A stretch of 64,000 nt of DNA from Desulfobulbus sp. (GTDB taxonomy: Bacteria; Desulfobacterota; Desulfobulbia; Desulfobulbales; Desulfobulbaceae): assembly GCA_031280615.1 (NCBI GenBank), contig JAITGO010000017.1:558001-622000 (forward strand). The letters run 5' to 3'. Made by a program: the position numbers and the translations under genes. Below are positions 28,888-37,329 of this stretch, one piece after another (position 1 is the stretch's first letter; each line of letters begins with the position of its first letter). The notes under the pieces are model-generated. The model was not told where the DNA came from. It saw only the letters and a list, made by a program, of their open reading frames with translations, and searched no databases.

Positions 28888-29214
28888 TCACATCGTTGCC
28901 AGCAGCTGTTTCACCGCTGCAGTCCGGGCCGCCAGCTCGGCCGGAATCTCGTGCTCGGCAAAGCAGCGAACCTCGGCCACGGCTTCCAGGCTGACCAGAA
29001 CCCGGCAGAGGGTGCGGCAACGGTCGGCAAAGGCATGAAAGGTGATCATAATTCTCCCCTGGGGCTCGCCGCTGGCCTGGGGATTGGAGCCAAAGCCGAT
29101 GAAGCTGTCGATTTGGATGCCCCGGCCGGAGAACACCGAGGCAATCGCTGCGGTATCGCCGGCATGATCCCTGGTGATCAGCACCATCAGCCAGACAGGG
29201 GGTTCATGCATCAT
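28888..29214 (-). CDS. ACT-domain protein (acetolactate synthase small-subunit-like)
   Basis: The 108-residue protein shows one ACT-like fold (WLMVLITRDHAGDTAAIASVFSGRGIQIDSFIGF, then RIMITFHAFADRCRTLCRVL), similar in pattern to the regulatory IlvN subunit, but no large-subunit gene is nearby. ACT domains sense amino acids or similar ligands. Its start (ATG at 29214 or 29211) overlaps the end of the dehydrogenase gene by about 11 bases, so both are probably on one transcript and may be functionally linked. Ligand unknown. Confidence 0.65.
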   Translation of the reverse strand: MMHEPPVWLMVLITRDHAGDTAAIASVFSGRGIQIDSFIGFGSNPQASGEPQGRIMITFHAFADRCRTLCRVLVSLEAVAEVRCFAEHEIPAELAARTAAVKQLLATM

Positions 29215-30292
29215 GGGGCCACCATTCGTTGATTTTTTTTCGGATCGCTTCGGCGGAACGCTCGATCAGGGCACGTTCGGCGGGCGTCATCTCGTCGCGG
29301 TCCGGCATGACCCGCAGGACCATGCCCGCCAGGAGCAGGCGGCCGCCGCAGGGCCCGTGCAGACCGTTTTCACCCTCGTGCATGTATTGGGCCGAGATCT
29401 CCACCCGGCGGCCCTCGACCACCGCCCGGACCAGTTCCACCGTGGCCGCCGCGGTCGCGGTCTGGGTTTTGGCGGCGGTGTAGTGGATGGCAAAAGGCTT
29501 GAGCGGCACCCGCAGATCGGGAGGCAGTTCGCCGACATAGTGCAGCGCCTTGACCGCTCCGTGCTCGGGGTCCGAACCGATCATCTCGATCAGGGCACGT
29601 TGGTGGCGGAGCAGGGCCTCCGGATACTCCTCGGTGCGCAGTCCCCGCCGCAGGGCCGGTTCGATCAGCCGCCATTCAGCCTCGGTCATGCCCTGGATGC
29701 GGACCGAACTCCACACCGGCACCATGCCGTTGCCGTGTTCGCCGAGCATGAAACCGCGTACCCGCTGCCGTCGGATACCCAAATCCGAGGCGATCTCCCA
29801 GCGGAAGCGGGACGAGTCGGAAAAGGCGCCCATGCCGATCACATGGGTGCGGGGCAGGTAGCGGGAGAAAATGGCCACGCCCAATTCGACCGGATTGGTG
29901 ACGATGATCACCACCGGCGGGTCTTCGCGGCGGGTGCGAGCCAGGGACCTGGCGAACCGTTTAAAGGTTTCGACATTGGCCCTAGCCAGCATGTCGCGCG
30001 AGGCTAAACCGATTTCAGTCGGAGCGGTGGAAAAGGTCTGGCCGCCGGTGATCACCACCACGTCACCGATGATGTGCTCCGGATCGTTGGTGACGTTGAG
30101 TTCGGGGATGATCTCCGCGTAGGCGTCCTGGAGATCGGCGCGGAAACCGTTGAGCAGGTGCGGCCGCTGGGAGTGGGGATTGCTGCCGACCAGTTGCAGG
30201 ATCTCCCTGTTTTCCAGCAGTCGCTGCTGGACGATCTGGGTGACGATTTCCCGGCCGCATCCGCCGCTGGCCCCGACAATGCTGACGTCCAT
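29204..30292 (-). CDS. Malate/lactate dehydrogenase-family oxidoreductase
   Basis: The 362-residue protein has the NAD-binding start SIVGASGGCGREIV, the IIVTNPVELG segment, the substrate-Arg motif GMGAFSDSSRFRWEIA and the catalytic His in LGEHGNGMVPVW. The active-site loop that normally reads RxPGMxR is altered (EIGLASRDML), and the protein is about 40 residues longer than typical MDH/LDH (about 310-320). So the 2-hydroxy acid it uses may differ from malate or lactate. It is first in a minus-strand pair with the ACT-domain gene. Confidence 0.75.
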   Translation of the reverse strand: MDVSIVGASGGCGREIVTQIVQQRLLENREILQLVGSNPHSQRPHLLNGFRADLQDAYAEIIPELNVTNDPEHIIGDVVVITGGQTFSTAPTEIGLASRDMLARANVETFKRFARSLARTRREDPPVVIIVTNPVELGVAIFSRYLPRTHVIGMGAFSDSSRFRWEIASDLGIRRQRVRGFMLGEHGNGMVPVWSSVRIQGMTEAEWRLIEPALRRGLRTEEYPEALLRHQRALIEMIGSDPEHGAVKALHYVGELPPDLRVPLKPFAIHYTAAKTQTATAAATVELVRAVVEGRRVEISAQYMHEGENGLHGPCGGRLLLAGMVLRVMPDRDEMTPAERALIERSAEAIRKKINEWWPHDA

Positions 30293-31024
30293 GCAGTTCT
30301 CCCGCTTCGATGGAAAAGGGCTGTCCGGGATGGTCGTTTCCCGGAAAAAACGAAAATATATTGTACCGGGGCAGGCTGTCGCGGCAAGGTCTTTTTTGGC
30401 GACAGACGCCCAAGTTTTCGCAGCAATGGCGTAGTTGGAAGAAGGAAAAGGTGCCCATCGATAATCTCGCAGAGTCCCGCAAGAGCCAAGATGCCTTGCG
30501 GGTCTCTGCTGTCGTGGCTTTTCATAGTCTCGCCACGTCTTGGAAGGACGTTGTCATCTTTGTTTTTTATGGGTAAAAACGATGGTAAAATTTTGCTAAC
30601 ACAGCTAGTTGTGGAATTTGGCCGCATGGGAAAACGGATTGATGCACACTCAGAAGTATTGAAGCCCAACGGCAAAATCCAGAAAGAATCTGACGGCGAC
30701 GGCGTTATGCCTGCATCGGGTCGACGAGCAAAAGTCTTTGATGACAAGTGGCCCATCGCTGTGAGGGTAAGCACAAAGTCTTTATCTTTGGTCAATACCT
30801 GGAAATTGGCTTGGCCGATGCCAGCAAAAAGTGCCTTGAAGCGCGGTAACTGCTCGTGGATGGCGAGAACCCGATGCAATCAAGAAATCCGGAAAGCAGC
30901 CGCCTTGCTCGCCGAAAAGGAACAGGCCCATACGTCAGTTCAGATGATTCTTGGTACATGCGAGGCGGATAACAGATATTCTCTGGCATCGGATATGGAT
31001 TGATTTTTTAAGTGCGAGGAACCG
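30293..31024. other. 732-base region without a recognised gene, lower GC than its surroundings
   Basis: Long open frames exist on both strands (for example minus 30293-30879 region and plus 30574-31003), but their products are low in recognisable structure, match no family known to me and overlap each other. Base composition drops from about 30420 on. It may be the start of a transferred or decaying segment ending at about 32240. Confidence 0.45.
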
Positions 31025-31465
31025 ATGGATATCAGAAAAGCGCAAAAAGGCGACCTAGGCCAGATTCTTGAGCTTTACACACAGCTGCACGGCAACGACA
31101 TACCGCCGTTTGACAAACAACTTGAAATACTGTGGAGGGACATTCTCGAAGACAAACATCATTACATTCTTGTCGGGGTATCTGAGCAAAAAATCATTTC
31201 CTCCTGCGTGGTGCTTGTCATCCCAAATTTGACGCATAACCAGCGTTCTTATGCTCTTATCGAAAACGTCGTCACCCACGAAGCGCACCGGAATAAGGGG
31301 TATGCCACCCAATTGCTCAATTTTGCACGGGAAATAGCCACAGAGCAAAGATGCTACAAGATAATGTTGATGACCGGCTCCAAACAGGAGAGTACATGGC
31401 GCTTTTACGAAAGAGCTGGCTACAACGCAGCTGACAAAAAGGCGTTTATCCAGTGGATTGAATAA
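31025..31465 (+). CDS. GNAT-family N-acetyltransferase
   Basis: The 146-residue protein has the GNAT core: the acetyl-CoA loop HRNKGYATQLLNFA (Q/RxxGxG/A pattern) after the strand YALIENVVTHEA, and the C-terminal FYERAGY typical of the family. It acetylates an amine of a small molecule, antibiotic or protein N terminus; substrate unknown. GAGGA lies just before the ATG. Codons are more AT-rich than in neighbouring operons, and it sits alone in a gene-poor stretch, consistent with horizontal acquisition. Confidence 0.85.
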   Translation: MDIRKAQKGDLGQILELYTQLHGNDIPPFDKQLEILWRDILEDKHHYILVGVSEQKIISSCVVLVIPNLTHNQRSYALIENVVTHEAHRNKGYATQLLNFAREIATEQRCYKIMLMTGSKQESTWRFYERAGYNAADKKAFIQWIE

Positions 31466-32113
31466 GAATTTAAGAGCTCGGATATGCCCCATTGCTGAAG
31501 CCCTGACGCCCATCGATGACAGCGCCGGCAGCAACCCCGCGCGAGTCGTCCGCCTCTCAAGGATTGCAAGCTCATCATTTTTTGGCGATGTGCTCAACGA
31601 CGACGAAAATGATGTTGCTCTGGGCAAAGCCGCATGCGCCGGGCTCGCACACGATTACTTTTTTTGAAAAACAGCGAATTGGAAAAATAAACGGAAGGTT
31701 ACGCTGTTGTTAAATTCATGGTCGAAATCGCAGCGTGCCCCGACGACAGCCTTCGTCCTTGGCCGAGGCGTGCATCCGGCATCGCAACGATGCGCCCGTC
31801 TGGGCTTCGGTCTGTCTGCCCCAAACGACAAACATATGGTGCGACGCTGATTCCAGTTGCATCAATTGATAAAAATCGCCTAAATGGGGGGCACGAACCT
31901 CAGGCGCTCTTTCACGATCCGGGTTCGTAAACATCTAGGCGGGATGCTTGATTGATTGAGCCGAGCTCGGCCGGTTCGTGGGGTCGGCACACTTGCGGGT
32001 ATCATTGGGCAGACAGTAGCGCCGCCCGCCCGGAAGTCATGGAGCGTATGGGTGTTGACAATTGCGGCCTCCAGCGCAAAAGTACCACGTGGGTGGTGGT
32101 CTGACAGCCCTGA
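31466..32113. other. 648-base stretch with no supported gene
   Basis: Only short overlapping frames without ribosome-binding sites or family features. No terminal inverted repeats of an insertion sequence were recognised. Confidence 0.5.
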
Positions 32114-32245
32114 GAACAAGAGGAGTACAGAAATAGGGAACTGTTTGAGCAGCTTACAAAAAGTGAATTCAGCTTGCCAGATTTCAGCATGGATGCAATA
32201 CTGTCGAACAAGTATAAAGAATTTTCTTTAGAGGGCCGGACATGA
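32114..32245 (+). pseudogene. C-terminal 43-codon remnant of an unidentified gene, overlapping the PilZ start
   Basis: One frame is open from just after a TGA at 32111-32113 to a TGA at 32243-32245. Its translation (starting EQEEYRNRELFEQL, ending NKYKEFSLEGRT) is rich in charged and aromatic residues, reads like a genuine protein C terminus, and has no start codon before a Met near the middle. The stop overlaps the PilZ ATG by four bases (ATGA), the arrangement of two genes in an operon. I infer that an upstream operon partner was cut off by insertion or deletion near 32110. The family was not recognised. Confidence 0.5.
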
Positions 32246-32649
32246 CGACTGCAGGGCCATTGATTTTCACTCCGAACAAACGCAAGGATGTGCGAGTGAT
32301 CTTTACCCGGACCGTCAAGGTGTTCTGTCAGGGAAAGCTCCACGGACAATTCCCGGCAAGGAATCTGAGTCTGGGAGGACTTTTTATCGAAGGGGTAACC
32401 GATATCCCCGTGGGGCAGGACTGTCGTCTGGAACTCTACGAAACCGGGCGCCGATCGAGCCTCATCCTCAAATTCAGCGGTATGGTGCGCAGAAAAGTCG
32501 AGGATGGCATCGGGGTCAGTTTCACGGGCATGGAAGACGACAGTTTCATGTTTCTCCAGACCATGGTGTTGTACTCGTCTGACGACCCGATAGGGGTAGC
32601 CGAGCATTTTCTTGAGGACTTTGTCCCGAAATCCGCATCAGCCTCCTGA
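32242..32649 (+). CDS. PilZ-domain protein (putative c-di-GMP receptor)
   Basis: The 135-residue protein is a single PilZ domain. The c-di-GMP-binding motifs are RKDVR (RxxxR, about residues 14-18) and NLSLGGLFIE (D/NxSxxG, about 41-50). Such proteins respond to the second messenger c-di-GMP and control motility, polysaccharide export or transcription through partners. No output domain is attached. Its start overlaps the stop of a gene remnant, so it may once have been the downstream partner in an operon. A possible terminator follows. Confidence 0.85.
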   Translation: MTTAGPLIFTPNKRKDVRVIFTRTVKVFCQGKLHGQFPARNLSLGGLFIEGVTDIPVGQDCRLELYETGRRSSLILKFSGMVRRKVEDGIGVSFTGMEDDSFMFLQTMVLYSSDDPIGVAEHFLEDFVPKSASAS

Positions 32650-32657
32650 CCTTAAAT

Positions 32658-32704
32658 AAAAAAGCACATGAAGCTTTATCCCGCACTCGGGCGAGGCTTT
32701 TTTT
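32658..32704 (+). terminator. Possible terminator between the PilZ gene and mlaE
   Basis: AAAAAAGC (32658-32665) can pair with GCTTTTTT (32696-32704), enclosing a smaller CCCG/CGGG hairpin; a run of seven T residues ends the structure. Confidence 0.4.
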
Positions 32705-32763
32705 GCTTGCTGGACAAGCCGGTCCTTCGGGTATGATTGCTCCGAAATGACCGCTGCATCGAG

Positions 32764-33582
32764 ATGAACCAAGAACAACCACACAATCCTGCAGTCTTTC
32801 GCTTTGTTGGCGGGTTTGGCGATCGAGCCCTTTACATCCTGACCGATCTTGGCAGAATGGGCATTTTCTTGTATTTTTCCCTGCTTGGGCTGTGCAAACA
32901 TCCCTTCCGTTTCAAGGAATTACTCAAACAAATCGGGTTTATCGGGACCGGATCGATCACCGTCATTTTCTTCACCGCGCTTTCAGCGGGGATGGTCTTG
33001 GGATTGCAAGGATATTATTCCTTGCACAAGTTCGGGGCCGAGGGAATGCTGGGATCCGCGGTTTCTCTGACCCTGATCATGGAATTGGGGCCGGTGCTGA
33101 CCGCGTTGATGGTGGCGGGGCGGGCCGGTTCGGCCATGTGTGCCGAGATCGGCATCATGCGAATTTCAGAGCAGATCGATGCCTTGGAGTGCATGGCGAT
33201 CGATCCGTTCCGGTATTTCATCTCGCCGAAATTTTTGGCGGCCTTGATCTCTGTTCCGTTGCTGACGGCAATTTTTGACGTGGTCGGCATCTTTGGCGGG
33301 TATTTGGCGGGTGTTAAACTGATGGGTGTCAATGGCGGGGCTTTTTTTGCCGGCATGGAGCAGAGCGTCACCAACCACGACTTGAGATTGGGCGTGATTA
33401 AATCGTTTGTGTTTGCCCTGTTGCTGGTTTGGATATGTACCGGACGCGGGTATTTTGTCCAAAAAATTCGAGGCGCCGGTTTTGGTGCCGAGAGCGTCAG
33501 TACCGTCACGACCCAGGCGGTGGTCATGTCGTCGATAGCGGTTCTGGTTTTTGACTATCTGCTCACCGCGGTTTTGCTATGA
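32764..33582 (+). CDS. mlaE: MlaE-family lipid ABC transporter permease
   Basis: The 272-residue permease of the Mla (maintenance of lipid asymmetry) ABC system sits in the inner membrane. It shows the family helices with MELGPVLTALMVAGRAGSAMCAEIG, the amphipathic EQIDALECMAIDP segment and GVIKSFVFALLLVWICTGRGYF, all hallmarks of MlaE/YrbE. The ATG at 32764 was preferred to an upstream TTG. mlaE, mlaF, mlaD, mlaA and mlaC follow with overlaps or tiny gaps, forming one operon; no mlaB (STAS) gene is present. Confidence 0.92.
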   Translation: MNQEQPHNPAVFRFVGGFGDRALYILTDLGRMGIFLYFSLLGLCKHPFRFKELLKQIGFIGTGSITVIFFTALSAGMVLGLQGYYSLHKFGAEGMLGSAVSLTLIMELGPVLTALMVAGRAGSAMCAEIGIMRISEQIDALECMAIDPFRYFISPKFLAALISVPLLTAIFDVVGIFGGYLAGVKLMGVNGGAFFAGMEQSVTNHDLRLGVIKSFVFALLLVWICTGRGYFVQKIRGAGFGAESVSTVTTQAVVMSSIAVLVFDYLLTAVLL

Positions 33583-34382
33583 GCGGCGGGGCGGACGAGA
33601 TTATTCCGGCTGCCGAATCGGCAGCCATTCGTTTTGTCGAGGTGAGCAAGTCGTTTGGTGAACGAGGGCGTCGCCATCGCGTCCTTGATCGGGTCAGCTT
33701 TTCGGTTCCCAAGGGAAAGACAACGGTGATCGCTGGTGGCAGCGGACAAGGCAAAAGTGTGATTCTCAAGCTGATTCTCGGCTTGCTCAAACCGGATTCC
33801 GGCCAGGTGCTGGTCGGCGATCGGGATATTGTCACCATGGGATACAGGGCCTTGCAGGAAGTGCGCATGCTGTTTGGCGTCCTGTTCCAGGGGGCCGCGC
33901 TGTTCGATTCATTGACGGTTTTTGAAAATATAGCTCTTCCTTTGCGGGAACGGACGAAATTTACCGATCAAGAGATCCGGCAGCGGGTCGCTGCCACCCT
34001 TGAGCAGCTCGAATTGACCGGCCACGAGGAAAAATTTCCGGCCCAGCTCAGTGGTGGCATGAAAAAGCGAGTCGGCTTGGCAAGGGCGCTGCAGCTGGAC
34101 CCGAAAATAGTGTTGTTCGACGAACCCACGACCGGACTCGATCCGGTCATGACCAGGGAAATCTATGAACTCTTCACCCGGACCCAGCGCAGGTTGGGGT
34201 ACACGGCGGTGATTGTCAGCCACGACATTCCCCAGGTTTTTACCCTTGCCGATCAGATTATTTTGTTGAATAAGGGGGAGCTGGATGTGTTTACCGATGC
34301 CTCCCGGATACCCTATTCCACCAAGCCCAACATCCGCGAGTTCGCGCGGCAGGTCATGGGGCAGGTAGCGGACAGGGAATAG
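33579..34382 (+). CDS. mlaF: Mla ABC transporter ATPase
   Basis: The 267-residue ATP-binding subunit powers phospholipid movement between inner and outer membrane. Walker A is AGGSGQGKSV, the signature is LSGGMKKRVGLARAL and Walker B is IVLFDEPTTGLDP, with the H-loop in IVSHDIPQ. Its start overlaps the mlaE stop by four bases. Confidence 0.93.
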   Translation: MSGGADEIIPAAESAAIRFVEVSKSFGERGRRHRVLDRVSFSVPKGKTTVIAGGSGQGKSVILKLILGLLKPDSGQVLVGDRDIVTMGYRALQEVRMLFGVLFQGAALFDSLTVFENIALPLRERTKFTDQEIRQRVAATLEQLELTGHEEKFPAQLSGGMKKRVGLARALQLDPKIVLFDEPTTGLDPVMTREIYELFTRTQRRLGYTAVIVSHDIPQVFTLADQIILLNKGELDVFTDASRIPYSTKPNIREFARQVMGQVADRE

Positions 34383-34394
34383 AGGAGGAGGAAT

Positions 34395-34844
34395 ATGGGC
34401 AACTCCCGTGTGGAGATATTGGTTGGCTTTTTTCTGATCTGCGGATTTCTCGCCTTGGGTTGGCTGGCGCTGAAGTTGGGCGAGGTTCCGTGGGTGACGG
34501 ATTCGAAATCCTATACGATCAATGCGGAGTTCGACAATATTGCCGGTCTGAAGACAGGTGCCGACGTACAGATCGCCGGCGTGGTCGTGGGCAAGGTCCG
34601 TCAGCTCGCGTTGAACAAGGACAAACAGGCCATGGTCACCATGCAGGTGGATCGTTCCATCACCATCCCGGTCGACTCCGTCGCCTCGGTCAAGTCGCAG
34701 GGAATCATCGGTGACAAGTATATCCAGGTCACCCTTGGCGGGGACGAGAAGTCCTATCCGCCAGGGGGTACCATTGTCGATACCGAATCAGCTGTGGATC
34801 TGGAGTCTCTGATCTCAAAATTCGCCTTCGGTCAGGTCAAGTAA
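34395..34844 (+). CDS. mlaD: MCE-domain lipid-binding protein of the Mla system
   Basis: The 149-residue protein has one N-terminal membrane anchor (about 7-28) and one periplasmic MCE domain (about 37-115) with the characteristic FDNIAGLKTGADVQIAGVVVGKV. MlaD forms a hexameric ring on the MlaFE complex that passes phospholipids. A GGAGGAGG ribosome-binding site precedes the ATG. The stop overlaps the mlaA start. Confidence 0.92.
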   Translation: MGNSRVEILVGFFLICGFLALGWLALKLGEVPWVTDSKSYTINAEFDNIAGLKTGADVQIAGVVVGKVRQLALNKDKQAMVTMQVDRSITIPVDSVASVKSQGIIGDKYIQVTLGGDEKSYPPGGTIVDTESAVDLESLISKFAFGQVK

Positions 34845-35665
34845 TGATGAATAATCAGCTCGATTGCGTGGAAAGGCAGATCAGGCGTTTGTGCCTGCTG
34901 TTCGCGATGATGGCCATGATGTTCTCCGGCCATGTTGTCGCCGCTGTGGAACTCTCCGGCGAAGTGGCTTCTTCGGAAAAATTTGCCGGAGCCGTTGATT
35001 TTCTCAGCGATGAAAGCTACGAAAAGCCGACGTCCGACGTGCAGGTGTCGGATCCCATCGAGCCCTTCAACAGGGCCATGTTCACCGTAAACGACAAATT
35101 TTATATCTGGATGCTGGAACCGGTGTCCACGGGATACAGCAAGATTGTGCCTGGCGACATCCGGGCATGTATCGGGAATTTTTTCTACAACCTTGGCGAG
35201 CCGGTCCGATCGGTCAATTGCCTGCTGCAGGGCAGATTCCGCGATGCCGGCAAGACCTTGGGTCGTTTTTTCATCAACAGCATCTGCGGTGTTTTTGGCT
35301 TGGCCGACCCCGCCGGGGATGAATTCGAAATCCCCCCGATTTACGCCAGCTTTGGCGAGACTCTGTCGGTCTGGGGAGTAGGAGACGGTTTTTATCTGGT
35401 CGTCCCTCTGCTCGGACCTTCGACGCTGCGAGATTTTTCCGGAACAGTGGTCGATGGCGTCGCTTCGGCCACTTATACGCCCTGGAACGACGATACCCTT
35501 ACCACCGCCACTGCCCAGGGGGCGAAAACAGTCAATCGTACTTCACTGCATCTCGGCGAGTACGTGGAAATCAAATCCATGAGTTTCGACTCTTATGTGG
35601 CGTTTCGCAATGGCTACTACCAGATGCGGAGCAAACAGTACGATCACTCCACATCTTCAAAGTGA
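34844..35665 (+). CDS. mlaA: MlaA/VacJ-family protein without a lipobox
   Basis: MlaA removes misplaced phospholipids from the outer leaflet of the outer membrane. The 273-residue protein has the family body: DPIEPFNRAMFTVND near residue 67, then GDIRACIGNFFYNLGEP and the conserved AGDEF-x-pPiYASFGETL-like segment. The signal peptide (ending near GHVVAAVE) has no Cys at the cleavage site, whereas enterobacterial MlaA is a lipoprotein, so this one may be anchored through its membrane-embedded ring only. The start overlaps the mlaD stop (TAATG). Confidence 0.9.
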   Translation: MMNNQLDCVERQIRRLCLLFAMMAMMFSGHVVAAVELSGEVASSEKFAGAVDFLSDESYEKPTSDVQVSDPIEPFNRAMFTVNDKFYIWMLEPVSTGYSKIVPGDIRACIGNFFYNLGEPVRSVNCLLQGRFRDAGKTLGRFFINSICGVFGLADPAGDEFEIPPIYASFGETLSVWGVGDGFYLVVPLLGPSTLRDFSGTVVDGVASATYTPWNDDTLTTATAQGAKTVNRTSLHLGEYVEIKSMSFDSYVAFRNGYYQMRSKQYDHSTSSK

Positions 35666-35706
35666 AGGATCAATCAGCAAATCTATCTCTGGATGCATGG
35701 TGCAGT

Positions 35707-36342
35707 ATGCAGCGTAACACTTCATTCTTCTCGGTTTTTCAAGCTAGCCTCGTTTTCTTGTTGCTTGTTCTGGGCAGCCATGTCGCTGTGGCGGCATCGC
35801 CCGATCCCACCGAACAAATCCGACCGTTTCTTGCCAAGGTGACCGCAACCCTGGCCGAACCTGGACTGAAGAGCAAGAGTCGACAGGAGCAGAGCGATCG
35901 GATGATCAGTGTGATCCGGGAACGATTTGATTTTCGTGAGATGAGCAAGCGCGTGCTTGGTCAACAATGGCGGAATCTTTCAGATAAAGAGCAAGCAGAA
36001 TTTGAAGATCTGTTTACTCAATTGCTGCAATACGTTTATGTCGATAAGATCGATGATTATTCCGGCCAGCAAATCCAATACACCCTGCAACGGGTCAAGG
36101 GAGATCGTGCAGAGGTGCAAACTCTGCTGGTCGATAAAAATAAATCCATCCCCATTTTTTATATCATGATTTTACGGAACGATCAGTGGATGATCTATGA
36201 TGTCGTGGTCGAAGGTGTAAGTCTTGTCCGTAACTATATGGAACAGTTCAACGAAATTCTGCGTAAAAATGGCTATTCCGGCTTGATCAAGCAACTCAAG
36301 GATAAAATCGCCGAATTGGAAAAGAACCTCAATAAGAGCTGA
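35707..36342 (+). CDS. mlaC: Periplasmic phospholipid shuttle MlaC (Tgt2/ABC-type toluene-tolerance family)
   Basis: MlaC carries phospholipid between MlaA and the MlaFED complex. Residues about 15-30 form a signal peptide core (VFLLLVLGSHVAVAA), and the family sequence DFREMSKRVLGQQWRNLSDKEQAEFEDLFTQLL follows, then YEIIYDVVVEGVSLVRNY-like strands. The C terminus ends with a Lys/Glu-rich coiled segment. The ATG at 35707 gives a normal signal peptide; a GTG at 35662 overlapping the mlaA stop is the other possible start. Confidence 0.9.
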   Translation: MQRNTSFFSVFQASLVFLLLVLGSHVAVAASPDPTEQIRPFLAKVTATLAEPGLKSKSRQEQSDRMISVIRERFDFREMSKRVLGQQWRNLSDKEQAEFEDLFTQLLQYVYVDKIDDYSGQQIQYTLQRVKGDRAEVQTLLVDKNKSIPIFYIMILRNDQWMIYDVVVEGVSLVRNYMEQFNEILRKNGYSGLIKQLKDKIAELEKNLNKS

Positions 36343-36384
36343 AACACGTCTCGTGTGATCACAGTTTCCTGCGTCTCATTCCCC

Positions 36385-36424
36385 GCGCCCCTTTGTCACT
36401 CGCCGTGGTGAGTGGCCGGGGCGT
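36385..36424 (+). terminator. GC-rich hairpin after mlaC, possible terminator
   Basis: GCGCCCC/GGGGCG arms enclose a CACTC/GAGTG stem (36397-36401 with 36410-36414). No T-run follows, so termination would be imperfect. Confidence 0.35.
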
Positions 36425-36466
36425 ATGTGCCGGTTTTCCCTAAACAGTTCAGATTTGTCTTTTTGC

Positions 36467-36495
36467 TTGGCGGATAGTATTTTTTTTTGTATACT
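36467..36495 (+). promoter_or_regulatory. Sigma70-type promoter for the yceD-rpmF-plsX-fab operon
   Basis: TTGGCG (36467-36472) and TATACT (36490-36495, preceded by TG) are 17 bases apart, with a T-rich spacer, about 48 bases before the yceD start. Confidence 0.55.
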
Positions 36496-36543
36496 TTTCC
36501 GTTTGCCCGTAATGACAGGGGCGATTGACGAGGCCTGTTGGCT

Positions 36544-37056
36544 ATGCTGATCCGGTTTACTGAAATATCCCCCCACGGCAGTCATTACGACGTCCGGACA
36601 ATCGAAGGGCTTGACGATTTGCCCGGTTTGGTCGTTGATCTGCTAGAAGTTCGTTGCTCCCTGATTCGGAAAGACGACACCAAGGTGGAGTTGCAGGGGC
36701 GGCTGAAAAGCGACTTGACGTTGGAATGCGACCGCTGTCTTTCTCCGTATCAGCGGCAAGTGGATGTTGCCTTGCAGATGCTGTTCGAAGTGGAAACCGA
36801 TGCATCTTGGCAAGTGAAAGATCTGGAATACAGGATACCCGATCTGGATACAACCGTTCTCGATGAACCGGTTATCGACCTTGATGATGCTATCCGGCAG
36901 CAGTTGTATCTTGCGCTTCCCATGAAAAGCCTTTGTTCGGAGCAATGCAAAGGCATTTGTGCCAATTGCGGGGCAAACCGTAATCTTGCTTCATGCGGAT
37001 GTGCCGATCAGTGCGGGAATTCGCCGTTCGCGGTTCTCGCGCACTTGAAAAAATAG
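36544..37056 (+). CDS. yceD: YceD/DUF177-family protein (23S rRNA accumulation protein)
   Basis: The 170-residue protein shows the DUF177 pattern: a Cys pair in LECDRCLSPYQ and an acidic middle (VIDLDDAIRQQLYLALPMKSLC), then a zinc-ribbon-like CKGICANCGANRNLASC. YceD-type genes almost always precede rpmF and plsX, as here, and affect 23S rRNA levels in E. coli and plants. The ATG at 36544 was preferred to a TTG six bases upstream. Confidence 0.88.
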   Translation: MLIRFTEISPHGSHYDVRTIEGLDDLPGLVVDLLEVRCSLIRKDDTKVELQGRLKSDLTLECDRCLSPYQRQVDVALQMLFEVETDASWQVKDLEYRIPDLDTTVLDEPVIDLDDAIRQQLYLALPMKSLCSEQCKGICANCGANRNLASCGCADQCGNSPFAVLAHLKK

Positions 37057-37132
37057 CGAAACTATCCAAAAGCCGCTTGTTGTTGCCGAAAAATGCTGGT
37101 GACGGGCGTTTGGGGATCAATGGAGGAATACA

Positions 37133-37321
37133 ATGGCTTTACCAAAACGTAGACATTCTCATTCGCGGACCAGGCTTCGGCGGTCGCATGATGCCCTGAC
37201 CAAACCAAGCGTCGGGCAGTGCCCGGAATGCGGAGAGCCCAAAATGCGTCATCAGTTGTGCGGTGGCTGCGGCATGTATAAAGGACGCAATGTCCTCAAT
37301 CTCGAGGAAGATCTGAATTAG
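37133..37321 (+). CDS. rpmF: 50S ribosomal protein L32
   Basis: The 62-residue basic protein starts MALPKRRHSHSRTRLRRSHD and carries the zinc-binding CPECGEP...CGGCGMYKGR pair of the Cys-containing L32 type. GGAGG precedes the ATG. Gene order yceD-rpmF-plsX-fabH is the classical one that ties ribosome and membrane synthesis. Confidence 0.97.
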   Translation: MALPKRRHSHSRTRLRRSHDALTKPSVGQCPECGEPKMRHQLCGGCGMYKGRNVLNLEEDLN

Positions 37322-37329
37322 GCGCCGTT

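Noticed and set aside
30293..31003. Two overlapping long frames as possible genes
   Set aside because: They overlap on opposite strands, lack ribosome-binding sites and match no family; neither could be favoured.
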